DNA of 64,000 nucleotides from Cladorrhinum sp. PSN259 (taxonomy: Eukaryota; Ascomycota; Sordariomycetes; Sordariales; Podosporaceae), in NCBI GenBank assembly GCA_033725935.1, contig MU867145.1, positions 1-64,000 on the forward strand, read 5' to 3'. The translations under genes and the position numbers were made by a program. Below are positions 33,364-43,738 of this stretch, in pieces (positions within the stretch are counted from its first letter, which is position 1; the number at the start of each line of letters is the position of its first letter). The notes beneath the pieces are model-generated. The model was not told where the DNA came from. It did no database searches and saw only the letters and a program-made list of their open reading frames with translations.

Positions 33364-34685
33364 TATTTGGTTTTTTATGAGAGTCTGAAATAACAGATAC
33401 TTGATGGAGCAAGGCCGCATGATTTACTGCATTATCCTCCACTCGCTTCCTGAAAAGCTCTGTTTTCGTCTGACTAGCAGAACTAAGATTCGGCTACAAA
33501 ATAAAAAGAATTCGGCAATTCGGCAAACATGGACGCCTAGCACCTAGGTTTCCGACTCCAAGCCATAGTCCCAGACAGTCTTCATCCGAGTAGTAGAATA
33601 TGAAGATTTAAACAGGTTGTTGATCGTAGCTGTATTGGAACTTACCCCCTCTGATGGACACAAACTGCCCTTTCAGGAGCATACTACCTTTAACCAACTA
33701 AGGCGGTTTCACAGGGCGCAGGGCAAGTCATACAAACCAAACTTTGCAGCCGTTCCGTTAGCACCACTTATTGGTTCTTTTTTGTTCATTTCTTAGCTTT
33801 TTACAGCTACCAGTTGCAATGTGTTGACGAGTTTGAGAGAGAGAGAGAGTGTGTGTGTGTGTGTCGTCTTACTGTGAGTTATTATTTTCAAGTTTTATTT
33901 TATTAGGTGTGCCAGCCACATGAAAAGTGAACGGATGAGTTTTCAATAATTTCCGAGAGACAACAAATCTCATTCCACTGCATCGGAAAGACGCAAGAGG
34001 CACTGCATTTTGTGTGATTTTGTGCTTGTTGGGTTATTGAAAAAAAAGGACTTGTGGGGTTCTATTTACATTGACTGCATTTCAGTTTTGAAAAAAATTA
34101 GTTTCATGTCATAATTAGGAAGGTAGATAGACTACTAGAATAGACAGACAATCTTTGAAACTCCTTTCGCTTTACTAACAAAGTCGGTCTATACTTGTTT
34201 TACTATCCAACCTGGCGGGATTTCTTTTACCTATTTACGATGAGAGACAACCGTGATCTCAATATCATTTGATATGACTATGAATGCCCCGCCCTATTAT
34301 CTCGGGAAGTGTTTTCATTTCCGGTAACTCGTGATTTAACTGATACCCGCCCTATATCGTTACGGCTCCGCGGATGGACGCTTCTCGGTATTTTCACAAC
34401 ACATACCCTACCTGCACTCAGTCCTATAGTTACTCTGCTACAAGCAGAATGCCTTTTTCCAGGTTTCATCCATTGCCCCTCTTCAAAATTCGGAAGAACA
34501 AAAAAACAGGAAGGCCTGGTGCGATTCTCTACCTACCCAACACGAGCTATGCTGCAGATGGTATTGAGATTGGTTGTTCCAAGTATTTGCTTGATATTAT
34601 GCTTGCAGCCACATTTGTCGCATGTGGTCCAAAAACTATGCTTATTCCGAGTCTCATAAAACCCCAGGTCCAGCCAGCGCTTCAT
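33364..34685. other. Intergenic with dinucleotide repeats
   Basis: No gene supported. A (GA)n(GT)n microsatellite lies at 33834-33864. The part 34240-34680 has several overlapping short open frames in two plus frames without recognisable motifs, possibly old debris. The rest is AT-rich 3' flank of COG5. Confidence 0.45.
33834..33864. repeat. (GA)n(GT)n microsatellite
   Basis: About seven GA units run directly into about eight GT units. Confidence 0.85.
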
Positions 34686-36626
34686 TTATTGACGCGGGGA
34701 TAGTTGTAGCCTTTCTTGTTCATACGTTGTCCATGTCCTGGTACTTATATCGGGTGCCCGTTTGCCCAGCAGCCCAGTGGCATCGTTGCCGACTTGCGAG
34801 GTGTTTTCTGGACCCAAGAGATAGACTTTGGCCTCCTGACCGTCGGCTGAGGCTTGAAGATCTGAATCGGGTCTTTTAATAACCGTGTAAGGTTTGGCGA
34901 GCCGCTGCTCAAACCCTTCTTTGATGCCAACTAAAGGATGGAAAGTCAGCAAGCGATTCGTTGTAGCGGTGGATTGGGACAGAAAGAGCCTTACAAAGGT
35001 TATAGTAGATATACTTGGCGGCCGTCGGCGTGAAGACCAACGCAGCGATCAATTGCCCGAACCCCCACTGTGACGCATCGTCCATGACGATGTCGCCTAC
35101 TATGATCGCCAGGAAAGAGATGTAGCATATGGCGTAAATAATCAGGAAGGTTTCAACGAGAAACCAATATGCCCTCAGAAGCCACCTCAGCGCTCCGATA
35201 TGCTCTAGCTTCCGGAGCCTCTTCACCAGACGAGAAGAGGGAAACTTGGCCCTGATGGTGACGACAAGCTGGTCCAACAGCAGGCTTATCCAGGCCAGCA
35301 CACCAAAAAGAACCACCAGCCAGAACGGGGCACCTATTATGTTGGGTGCCATGGTCCAGTAGACAAGCCCGCCGTTACACAATACCATTGGGCTAGGGTT
35401 ATCCCCACACGCCGCGAACGACATATCGGCTTTGAACTTGTCCCATAGCTGATCCTCGCTCGGTATGAAGCCGGGGGTCCTGAAGGTTATAACTACAGCC
35501 ATTATGGAGGCTGCCGACATTGTGATATAAGAGTACCACCAATGCATGCCGGAGCGCTGAAGAGCGCACTGGACCATCAAGACGGGACCCATGCTCATCA
35601 TGCTCAGAAACCAGGCCACCTGCGAGTTAATGGCGGCACTGGCAAAGGAATCGCTGACGAGCAAACCGGTCGCGGTTTTTCTGGAGTTGTAGCTGATCAA
35701 TGTGGCGATCTGGATTGATGCCGTGAGGTAGATTTGTACCTCTTGAAACTCGACGAGAGAGGAAACAACCGCCGCGCCGAATCTTGATCTCGCCAGCTTG
35801 GCTTGAAGCTCGTTCCCCCAATGACGCAAGCCCCTTGTCCGCTTAAATGCTCCCAGGGGAGTAAAGGAACGACGGATCCATGTTGTGCAGATCTTTAGGA
35901 GGAAAAAGAAATAGAGCGAGAGGCTTGCTTGGAAGAAATAGGAGACCATGACCTGAGAAAAGATGGAAGGCAAATGTGAGCGTGGATAACACTTTGAGAA
36001 TAGGTAAGAGTCAAGATATCTGTACATACCCCTGGCCCTGCAATATCCCCATTTATTTCTGGTCTCGCGCTCGAACAATACTCTCCGAGGTTGGTTGAGA
36101 AACTCTGTAGTTGACTCACACTAACCGGCGTCGTATCCATGGCCCGCACCCCATCCGTACATTTCCCCAAGTTCGTTTGGGAACAGGAGGCCGCAATGCA
36201 CTTGCCAACATTAGTGAGCACCTCAACAGCTAGAAACGTTGAGAGACTGGGGATACCCAGAGCCTCAACTGTGGCGGCGGTGGCTGTATTTGAAACGTCA
36301 ACGATGATTGTTCGATTCTTCTCCAGAAGGGCGGCCGCGGCGAGCAATACGCATGGCCGGATATTTGTTGGTTCGAAGAGAGTTTTGAAGTCTGAACAGG
36401 CGTGGCTGCAATTTTGGCGTCCACCTGCTATTTTACAGTCCCAGTGATCGAATTCTAGGTCGAATGCGAGCTTGGACTTTGAATTATAGAGCATCTCACT
36501 TAAGCTATACTCGAGCTCGTCAAAATGGGGATACCTTGGAGTGTCGGTCTCCGTTCCCACGGACCAATACCGGTTCCATCGTTCCTTTCTGGCATAAGAC
36601 AGCCCGGCTAGACGACTAGTGTCCAT
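34686..36626 (-). CDS. Fungal multi-pass membrane protein, unknown function
   Basis: Three minus-strand exons, 36030-36626, 34995-35952 and 34686-34930, join over introns of 77 and 64 nt (GTATGT..CAG, GTAAGG..TAG) to give 599 aa. Residues 1-190 are Cys-containing (CKI, NCSHACSDF, RPCVLL, KCIAASC, GKCTDG) and end in EINGDIAGPG, which the splice joins to VMVSYFFQ. An NPDIAGxGV..SY..Q-like junction is typical of a large fungal family of membrane proteins with no known role. The rest has about seven hydrophobic segments (from about residue 200, then 290, 330, 410, 480 and 510) and a soluble tail of about 80 residues. The start at 36626 begins MDTSRLAGLSYARKERW; the frame stays open upstream to 36737, so a longer N terminus is possible. 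Confidence 0.75.
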
Positions 36627-36848
36627 CGTGGATATCGTGGTTATAGGGAGAGGTTGAAATGAAATCAGATAGATCAGGGCATCTGTCTCTTTTGCTAGGT
36701 TATGTAGTTGTAGTTGGTATAGAAATATTAGCCTCACTTATCTACCTACTAGCACAGCTAAGATGATCGGCAGGCTTAGCTAGGCGACAATGTTAAAGTC
36801 CGACGCTACCAATCATCACGTATAGGGTGCAGCCGAGACACGGCACAT

Positions 36849-38138
36849 TCATGCGCCTTCTAGCGTTGCCACCACAGCCCCTGTCGAAGGAATCACTAAT
36901 GCTTGTGCGGCCCCTAACAACTGCCCCCTCTTGAAGGGCTCAAACTTGTTGTTAAACCTCACAGGCGCCGGCAGCGCATCCTGACACCAATAAACCATGC
37001 CATACCTCAACCAATGAGCGTAAGTCCCAGGCACGTTATCTGACCCAGGATTCTTCCGCCACAACGAACCCAGCGTATCCCCGTAAAACCTCAAAATAAT
37101 GCCCGTCGCCAGCTTGAACGCAAAACTCCTGCTCAAGCAATTCTCGACAATCTCCCTCGCCAGTTTCTGATGCTCAGTTTCCTCCTCCTCGTCTTTTGGT
37201 AAGGACAAAGACATCAACTCGTAAGCCCTCGGCCCACTCCAAGCCGTGTACTCATTAATCAGCTGCGCGCCGACCATGAACTCCAGGGTATAAATCCTCT
37301 CTCTCGCGTATTTAGGTCCATCCCACCCATCCTCAGCATCGACCAGCCCCATGACCATCGTCATGACATGTCCCTGGATGATATAATCGGTCAGGAGAGT
37401 AGCACACTCCTCGCTCGTAAACACTTTTCCATCCTCTTCAAGTTTTAACCCCTGTCCCATCAAGGGAACCCCTCTCAGCAAGGGATGCGCGTGCATGCCC
37501 TCTGTGCTTTCTTTCCCTTCCCAGAGCTTGAGTAACAACTTGTGACACCGAGTCAAGAAGGGATTGTTCTTGCGAGAAGCGAAGAAGTAGTTTGTTAGAG
37601 TTCGGTGGGTGGGATCTCCGCCGTCATAGGCTATCAGTTGGAAGGGACTGGAATCATTCGCGATTGTTTCGTTCCAGAGTTTATCCAGGTCTCCTATTTG
37701 CATCAGACCAGCGTCGGCGTAGACACCGCCGTAAGTCAGGAGTAAAGGCCATCGGACTAGATCGGACGAGTGCTGGATTGCGTGTGTGCCTGTTAGGGTG
37801 CCGTTCCCAAAGGCGGCTGGGAAGAGGGCGAGGTTACTGACGTCGAGGAAATTAGCAACGTTGAGTAGCGAGCCCAGGACTCTATCAACGACGCGGATAG
37901 TCCACCCGAGCGGGGAGAGACGCCGGTGATACGCGTGGATTGTGCGACGGTGGTGAGGGGGGAGAGTTGAGTAGCCGGTATGCCAGTAGAACCAGATGTT
38001 CTTTTCTGAGGATGATCCGGACGGGTGTGGCGGGTTAAGCAGGATGGTGTCGATTTCGGAGGCGGGGCGGAGGTCGAGGAGATGCGAAGGGATGGGGTGG
38101 ACCTTGAATGGGAGCGGGTATAAGGATTGGAATAGCAT
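36849..38138 (-). CDS. Capsule-polysaccharide-synthesis-type glycosyltransferase (GT32-like)
   Basis: One frame, 429 aa. The block KNIWFYWHTGYSTLPPHHRR (residues 46-65) and the sugar-nucleotide block SDLVRWPLLLTYGGVYADAG (125-144) match the fungal Caps_synth/GT32-like family, where the acidic pair after YGGVY binds the metal and nucleotide sugar. Further matches are LTNYFFASRKNNPFLTRCHK and TEGMHAHPLLRGVPLMGQG. No signal peptide or membrane anchor is obvious at the N terminus. Donor and acceptor sugars are unknown. A complete transposon sits 108 bases upstream of the start codon, so most of the original promoter is now more than 1.9 kb away. Confidence 0.82.
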   Translation of the reverse strand: MLFQSLYPLPFKVHPIPSHLLDLRPASEIDTILLNPPHPSGSSSEKNIWFYWHTGYSTLPPHHRRTIHAYHRRLSPLGWTIRVVDRVLGSLLNVANFLDVSNLALFPAAFGNGTLTGTHAIQHSSDLVRWPLLLTYGGVYADAGLMQIGDLDKLWNETIANDSSPFQLIAYDGGDPTHRTLTNYFFASRKNNPFLTRCHKLLLKLWEGKESTEGMHAHPLLRGVPLMGQGLKLEEDGKVFTSEECATLLTDYIIQGHVMTMVMGLVDAEDGWDGPKYARERIYTLEFMVGAQLINEYTAWSGPRAYELMSLSLPKDEEEETEHQKLAREIVENCLSRSFAFKLATGIILRFYGDTLGSLWRKNPGSDNVPGTYAHWLRYGMVYWCQDALPAPVRFNNKFEPFKRGQLLGAAQALVIPSTGAVVATLEGA

Positions 38139-38246
38139 TGTACTAGCTGGTTGCTCATGAGCGAAAGGTAATAATCATGATGGGAGACAAAATCTGCGAT
38201 TGGGGTGATATTTTATGCATGGTGGAATCCGCCCCCACTTGGACTA

Positions 38247-38288
38247 GAAGTCATGACCCCGCAACCGATCGACCCCCATGCCGATCAC
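38247..38288 (+). repeat. Left 42-bp terminal inverted repeat
   Basis: Exact reverse complement of 40083-40124. TA lies immediately outside. Confidence 0.97.
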
Positions 38289-38368
38289 AGTTCCCCGCAT
38301 CAACACCAGACCACCACCCCCTTTCCGATCACCACCACACCCACATTTGAGCTTTAAATTACACCAAA

Positions 38369-40006
38369 ATGGAGAATACCACTGTGCGAGAGTCAAATAT
38401 TAAGTCGGCAATCGATAAAGTCAAGCGCGGTACCACACAGCGCGAGGCAGCTGCCAAGTACAACATTCCGCAGTCAACCCTCTGTGAGCGCCTCCATGGC
38501 TCTACCTCCAAGCCAGAGAGCCAAGTAGCGGTCCGCCGGCTCTCGCCTTTGCAAGAGAGCTTCTTGGCCGATTGGTGCCGCAACGAGGAGGCCGCTGGCC
38601 GTGGCCACTCGAAAGCCCAGATCACTAGAATGGCACAAACAATCCTCGCCGAAGGAGGCGATTTCAAGCCTCTTGGCCACCGGTGGATTGACCGCTTCTT
38701 ACGCCGCCACGAAAGCGTGAAAGTCAAGTCAAGTACCTTATTAGAGAGCTCTCGAAAGCGCGGTTCTACCAAAGAGAAATACGAAGATTTCTTTCGCCGA
38801 CTACGCCATCAAATCGAAGTCAAGAAGATCAAGCCCAAGAATATCGCGAATATAGACGAACACGGCATGCAAGAACAAGAAACGATCGCGGGGAAGGTTA
38901 TAGGCGATTCTCTTACTAGCAGAGCCCTCGTTCAGTCATCTGATCCTACCCCCTGGGTTACTGCGATCGAGTGTGTGACTGCTGAGGGCCAAAGGCTCAC
39001 ACCGGTAGTCATCTTCACGGGTGCCTCTTTACAAGGCCAATGGTACCCGCCTTTCGTTAAACAAGAGCCAGAATTGAAGGATTGGAAATACGAATATTCG
39101 GCTACAGGCTGGAGCAACGCTAAGATAGCTCTTAAGTGGCTGAAAGAGGTCTATATACCGGAAACGACTCCGTCGAGTACTAACGAATGGCGCCTTCTTA
39201 TTCTTGATGAGCATTCGACCCATCAAACGGACGAATTCATGCTTACCGCCTTCCGGAATAAAATCGAGTTATTATTTCTACCAGCCCACAGCTCTCATAA
39301 AAGCCAGCCACTTGATAGGAGCGTCTTCGGCCCTCTCAAAGACTATTTTAGGCAAAGGACGGCCACCCTAGCACACCACCGCGCCTCGGCTCCAGCGAAT
39401 AAGCAACGGTTCCTCCTCTGTTATAGAGAGGCTTCTCGACAAGGTTGCAGGGCTCGAAACGTACTCTCCGGCTTCAAAAAGACCGGTATCTGGCCAATAG
39501 ATCCTTCTAAAATATTAGCAGATCGAGAGGTAGTAATAGGCGATAACCCCCCTCCTGGAGAGCGGAAAAGCACCCCCGACCGGGCACCTATTCGTAATCC
39601 TAATCCTTTAAAGACCCCAAAGCGCAGTCAGGATATCCGCACGGTATTAAATAACGCGAGAGGGCATATAAGCCCTTCTGATCGGTCCATTAGGAACCTT
39701 CTTCATAAGCTAGAGAAGGTGGTTGACCAAAGCAACGTTGAGAAGGCGCAGTTAAAGGCTGAGATAGAGCGTTTAAACGAAGAAATACGCGCACTACAGC
39801 CTCAGACGCGCAAAAGGGTTCGTGAGCCGGCTAATGATAAGTTTGCTAGTATAAAGGACATAGCTATAGCTGAGGAGGCCTCGAGGAAGCCCCCAAAGCG
39901 TAGGCGGAGGGCCAAGTCCGAAGACGTCACACAGCAAGTGGAAGAAGTACAAGAGATGATTATTCACGGGTTGGATAGGCTCCGCGCCCTCGAAGAAATG
40001 GATTGA
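38369..40006 (+). CDS. pogo/Fot1-like transposase, DD35D
   Basis: 545 aa, no intron. The N-terminal HTH-psq motif (residues about 8-48, TQREAAAKYNIPQSTLCERL) and the CENPB-type HTH (about 58-120, LSPLQESFLADWC to HRWIDRFLRRH) bind the element ends. The DDE_1 catalytic core shows D163 (NIDEHGMQ), D280 (LLILDEHSTH) and D316 (SQPLDRSVFGPLK). There are 35 residues between the second and third aspartates, the DD35D spacing of the Fot1/pogo group. A C-terminal helical segment (QSNVEKAQLKAEIERLNEEI) looks like a coiled coil and is followed by a basic KPPKRRRRAK nuclear-localisation-type stretch. All key residues are present, so the enzyme may be functional. Confidence 0.95.
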   Translation: MENTTVRESNIKSAIDKVKRGTTQREAAAKYNIPQSTLCERLHGSTSKPESQVAVRRLSPLQESFLADWCRNEEAAGRGHSKAQITRMAQTILAEGGDFKPLGHRWIDRFLRRHESVKVKSSTLLESSRKRGSTKEKYEDFFRRLRHQIEVKKIKPKNIANIDEHGMQEQETIAGKVIGDSLTSRALVQSSDPTPWVTAIECVTAEGQRLTPVVIFTGASLQGQWYPPFVKQEPELKDWKYEYSATGWSNAKIALKWLKEVYIPETTPSSTNEWRLLILDEHSTHQTDEFMLTAFRNKIELLFLPAHSSHKSQPLDRSVFGPLKDYFRQRTATLAHHRASAPANKQRFLLCYREASRQGCRARNVLSGFKKTGIWPIDPSKILADREVVIGDNPPPGERKSTPDRAPIRNPNPLKTPKRSQDIRTVLNNARGHISPSDRSIRNLLHKLEKVVDQSNVEKAQLKAEIERLNEEIRALQPQTRKRVREPANDKFASIKDIAIAEEASRKPPKRRRRAKSEDVTQQVEEVQEMIIHGLDRLRALEEMD

Positions 40007-40082
40007 GCATTTTTTTGTATATAAATTGGTAAAGAAATAGATGTTGTGTGCATTTGATGTTGGTGGGTGCCCCCTCCTGATC

Positions 40083-40124
40083 GTGATCGGCATGGGGGTC
40101 GATCGGTTGCGGGGTCATGACTTC
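40083..40124 (-). repeat. Right 42-bp terminal inverted repeat
   Basis: Exact reverse complement of 38247-38288. TA at 40125-40126 lies immediately outside. Confidence 0.97.
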
Positions 40125-40126
40125 TA

Positions 40127-40957
40127 AACACTCGATCCCTCAGTTCTGATTGGACAAGAGCAGGGAATTCATTATGATTCATACTTGTGCTGATTGGCAC
40201 ATCCAGTATACCCACATAGACAGGAGCCGGGAAGCGGTCATTTTGCACAAGTAAATCCATACACCACCTGAAATGTCAAATGTTGAACAATTACAACTTC
40301 AGTGACCAAACTCGGCTGTAATCATCTTGTCTGCGTGAACTTGCCGGGCCTGGTCAAAGTTAAGGTCTGAGGTCAAGTTACATATGTGACACTAGGTCTA
40401 ACAGGACCGCTCTCGTTTTTCATCTGAGATAGTGTACATCTTGATCGAATCCGTTGATTATTTCAGCAACTCTTGCCGAGTGCCATCCACGAGATCCGAT
40501 CGAATTCCGGGGTGCATGAATTATGATGAATGGCAACCGATGCCAAGCCAAGATCTAAACAGGGGGCGGGTGGTGATCAAACCTCCGCAGTCTGCCATTT
40601 TATCAGGGCATTCTAGCCAAAATGCGGGAAATCTGGTGTGCTCTGATGATTTACTCATACAATGGTGCAGAAATGCCAGATTCGATTGTGAATGATCTGC
40701 GACAACACCAGCCGTGTCCCAGAGCAGAGTATCGCCACCCTTCAGGAAGTGATCATCTACCATATCATGCACAGCGGGGAGAAGTATAAATCTACCTTTG
40801 AATCCAGGCTCAAGAAAATGGGGTTGTCCTCTTTGTCTCACTCGTCATCGCTTCCCTTGCTATCCTCACGACCTGGTGTCTTTGGAGAACCTTTGTCATT
40901 AAACTCTCACCTGTTGATTTGAGATCACCACCGCCATCACTCCTTCTTCTGTTCAAA
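40127..40957. other. Intergenic right of the transposon; promoter of the small secreted protein
   Basis: No gene. It holds the displaced upstream DNA of the glycosyltransferase and the TATA box of the gene at 40958. Confidence 0.5.
40795..40800 (+). promoter_or_regulatory. TATA box of the BAS2-like gene
   Basis: tataaa, 158 bases before the ATG at 40958, in the context gaagTATAAAtc and followed by a C/T-rich stretch. Confidence 0.5.
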
Positions 40958-41327
40958 ATGGTCAGGCTCACCATTGCTGCCCTCTTGGCTTGTGAGCTTC
41001 CCACATACCTAGACATGATGCAGCTTCATGACGTGACTGACAAGATATACCTAACCAGTTGCCGTTGCCTCGATGGCTCAGATCACGCCCAACAATGCCG
41101 GCGCCAGGAATGTTGGAAAGGGCAACGGAGCACAGTTCATCACTGGCGGATGTGTCAACAATGCCGATTGCGCGTCCGGATGCTGTGCGAATGCGAGCGG
41201 AGTGGGGGTCTGCTCAGCAGAGGCTGCCCAGTTTCAGAACGGAAAGAGCGGATGCAACTTTGTTGATCCAAACGCAGCAGCCACCATCAGAGCTGCTGAA
41301 GCACAGGTTGAAAGACAGGGATTTTGA
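40958..41327 (+). CDS. BAS2-like small Cys-rich secreted protein
   Basis: Two exons, 40958-40991 and 41059-41327, are joined over a 67-nt intron (GTGAGC, branch-like cctaac, CAG) and give 100 aa. The intron falls within the signal peptide (MVRLTIAALLAFAVASMA). The mature part has six cysteines in GGCVNNADCASGCC, GVGVCS and KSGCNF. This pattern matches my memory of the biotrophy-associated secreted protein 2 family of Magnaporthe and Colletotrichum, which is expressed during host invasion in those fungi. Here it shows only that the secretome includes such a protein; saprotrophs carry related genes too. A TATA box lies 158 bases upstream. Confidence 0.8.
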
Positions 41328-42145
41328 GAGATTAGGAAACAATCTTGTGGATTTCATGAATGGGAGTGGTATGAATTAAACACTGGACATCCAAGGTCAA
41401 CTTGAACAAAAACACACTTGGAAACCCTAGGTATAAAGCCTTTTGTCGCCATTTCTATCCTGATCTACACCGTCCAGGCTCCTTTGAGTGAGTGAGAGTA
41501 TAAATTGCGCCAAACCAGCACCGTAATACCTACCTGCCAACCCCTTTCAAGCTATCCGCAGCGCCACTTACATGTACCTACAAACGCCGAGGGAATTTGG
41601 AAGGGAAACAGAATCCTCCATCCAAAAGCTCATCGGTAAAAGGGCTCGAAGATGCTCTTTCTACAATATGCCGTGACCTTGAAAGGCGACAAGAACTGAC
41701 CATGATGATCAGCCTGATGGAAGATAAGAATCCCCAGGGCGGCAAGTGCATCTCCCGGAACTCCTTCGACTTGCTACCTAGATAGCGATGGGTAGGTAAG
41801 TACCCTGTCACCGAGATGCAGCCAAGAAAGGCTTTGTAACTTCGAACCTGCATGTCCACGAGAACCAGTTATCCAGATTCAACAGTCAGCAGTCCTCGTG
41901 ACTCGCCCCTAGCCGGCTCATTATGTCACCTTCCGTTGGAGACTGCGGGTTGTGCTTACTTCCCATTGTCAAGTATTTGGACCGGTATTTGCCGATTCGG
42001 AGAGGAAAATTCTGCCGTGTTAATCGCTTGAAGGTTACCTAAGTAGATACCTAGGGCCTGAAACGCAAAGAGAGTCCCACAATACCTACCGACGAAACAG
42101 CAATACAGCACGACCAAGATCTATTGCACTTCGAGTTGCTCGATA
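41328..42145. other. Intergenic
   Basis: About 0.8 kb with no supported gene. Several taggta/acctac tetramer-like stretches occur near 41780-42090; nothing else stands out. Confidence 0.5.
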
Positions 42146-43738
42146 ATGCTCCCACCGAGGACTCTTCTTCGAGTTCTACCTGGTCGTTTCGGTGCTATCA
42201 AACACCTCCATAAGCGCTTCTCTTCGACTCCCGCTCCGAATTTGGTCAAGATGACAACTTCTGCATTCAAATACCTTGCCATTGCTGGCACAGTCGGCGC
42301 CCCATGTCTCTGGTGGCTCTCTAACTTCCAGAAGAAGCCTACCGAGAAGCACGAAAATCTACCACGCCTCGACAGCCCCGTGACAGACCAGTTGGTCCTC
42401 CCAGCAGGCCTCTCCCATGAAGAAGTGACAAGCGTCCTACGCAAGCATGCCTACTCCGTCAATGCCACAACTGTGCCCGGCGTTATCAGATATGACGGCG
42501 CCCAGCTCGCGGCGAACAGCCCTTGTGAGGACCGCTTCATCCACGGTAGCTTCCCTTGCCCCTGGAATGAAGAGAATGACGAGTCCGGGCGCTGGATGGC
42601 CTGGGGAATCTTTGACGGGCATCTAGGTTGGCAGAATGCCGACTTTCTAACCAAGCAACTTCTCCCTTTTGTCCGACGCTATCTCTCCCAGATTCCGCCT
42701 TCAGAGCGCTCCTCCATTGAGGCGATCCACCGAGCCATCCGAGGCGCGTTCACAGACCTCGACAAACAACTCCTCTCTACTGTCTTCAAGACTCTTAATC
42801 CCAATGCCTCCAGTCCTCAGCCTACTCCCGAAACAGAAACCTGTGCTTCCAATACAACTACAGCCAACACAAGCAAGACAGAAGCCTCACCTACTATCCC
42901 TCTCCAGGACAAAGTCAAAGCCCTCACTCTCGCTGTAACCGGCTCCTGTGCTCTGCTGACGCTCTACGACCCCCAAACCTCAGCTCTACACGTAGCATGC
43001 ACGGGCGACTCCCGCGCCATCCTAGGCCAACAAGACCCATATACCAGGGAATGGGATGTCGCTCCCCTTTCGATAGACCAAGACATCTCGCATAATCAAT
43101 CCGAGATTGACAGACTGAACACGCAGCACCCTAACGAGCCCAACATAGTCAAGAACGGCCGAGTGTTTGGCATGATGGTCTCACGAGCCTTCGGGGACGC
43201 CCAGTGGAAGTGGAGCCTTGAGACGCAGAAGAAGTTGGCCAAGACATACCATGGTGTACAACCGTTTCAAAAGCAGGAAGAGTATCTTAGCCCGCCCTAC
43301 TTGATTGCTGAGCCTGTGGTTACGTCTACCAAGTTAGACAAGGGCAAAAATGCGATTCTGGTGATGGCCAGTGATGGGCTTTGGTACTTGACCAAGAATA
43401 ATAGACAGGTTATTGATGCTGTTAGTGCTTGGGTTGACGGTCAGAGTGGACTAGACAAACAGGAGGACAATGCGAAGGAGAGGAAACAGTATAAACCGGG
43501 TTTTGACTTTGGCAAATTTGTTGGGAAGGACAGCAAGGAAAAGAAGCATGGTGTCGAGTATCTGATGGATGAGAAGAGGATGACGGTTCGTGATGGGAAT
43601 GCTGCCGTTCACTTGATAAGAAATTCGCTTGGAGGCGACCATGATGAGCTGTTGGCCGGGAGGGTGGCGTATGAGGCCCCGTTTGCGAGGAAGGTGAGGG
43701 ATGATGTTACTGTTCAGGTTGTTTTCTTTGAGCGTTGA
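42146..43738 (+). CDS. Mitochondrial PP2C phosphatase (pyruvate dehydrogenase phosphatase type, PTC5-like)
   Basis: One frame, 530 aa. The N terminus (MLPPRTLLRVLPGRFGAIKH) is basic, amphipathic and acid-free, a mitochondrial presequence. It is followed by a possible hydrophobic anchor (about residues 42-58). PP2C metal motifs are E128-D129 (SPCEDRF), D157-G-H (WGIFDGH), the central CTGDSRAIL (285-293), SRAFGD (346-351), ASDGLW (408-413) and the late DGNA followed by RDDVTV. These fit the magnesium/manganese-dependent Ser/Thr phosphatases that reactivate the pyruvate dehydrogenase complex (yeast PTC5, mammalian PDP). A Ser/Thr-rich insert (about 218-250) is typical of fungal members. Expected location is the mitochondrial matrix or intermembrane space. 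Confidence 0.87.
   Translation: MLPPRTLLRVLPGRFGAIKHLHKRFSSTPAPNLVKMTTSAFKYLAIAGTVGAPCLWWLSNFQKKPTEKHENLPRLDSPVTDQLVLPAGLSHEEVTSVLRKHAYSVNATTVPGVIRYDGAQLAANSPCEDRFIHGSFPCPWNEENDESGRWMAWGIFDGHLGWQNADFLTKQLLPFVRRYLSQIPPSERSSIEAIHRAIRGAFTDLDKQLLSTVFKTLNPNASSPQPTPETETCASNTTTANTSKTEASPTIPLQDKVKALTLAVTGSCALLTLYDPQTSALHVACTGDSRAILGQQDPYTREWDVAPLSIDQDISHNQSEIDRLNTQHPNEPNIVKNGRVFGMMVSRAFGDAQWKWSLETQKKLAKTYHGVQPFQKQEEYLSPPYLIAEPVVTSTKLDKGKNAILVMASDGLWYLTKNNRQVIDAVSAWVDGQSGLDKQEDNAKERKQYKPGFDFGKFVGKDSKEKKHGVEYLMDEKRMTVRDGNAAVHLIRNSLGGDHDELLAGRVAYEAPFARKVRDDVTVQVVFFER

Larger units (their letters stand above)
38247..40124 (+). mobile_element. Complete pogo/Fot1-type DNA transposon (Tc1/mariner superfamily)
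   Basis: The element is 1,878 bp and bounded by perfect 42-bp terminal inverted repeats (38247-38288 and 40083-40124; outer end gaagtcatgaccccgcaacc). It is flanked by the dinucleotide TA on both sides (38245-38246 and 40125-40126), the usual target duplication of this superfamily. It carries one intact transposase frame. The octamer ccgatcac at the inner edge of the left repeat recurs at 38325-38332 and may be a subterminal binding site. Perfect arms, no stops and an intact catalytic triad suggest a recent, possibly active insertion with no sign of repeat-induced mutation. Confidence 0.95.
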
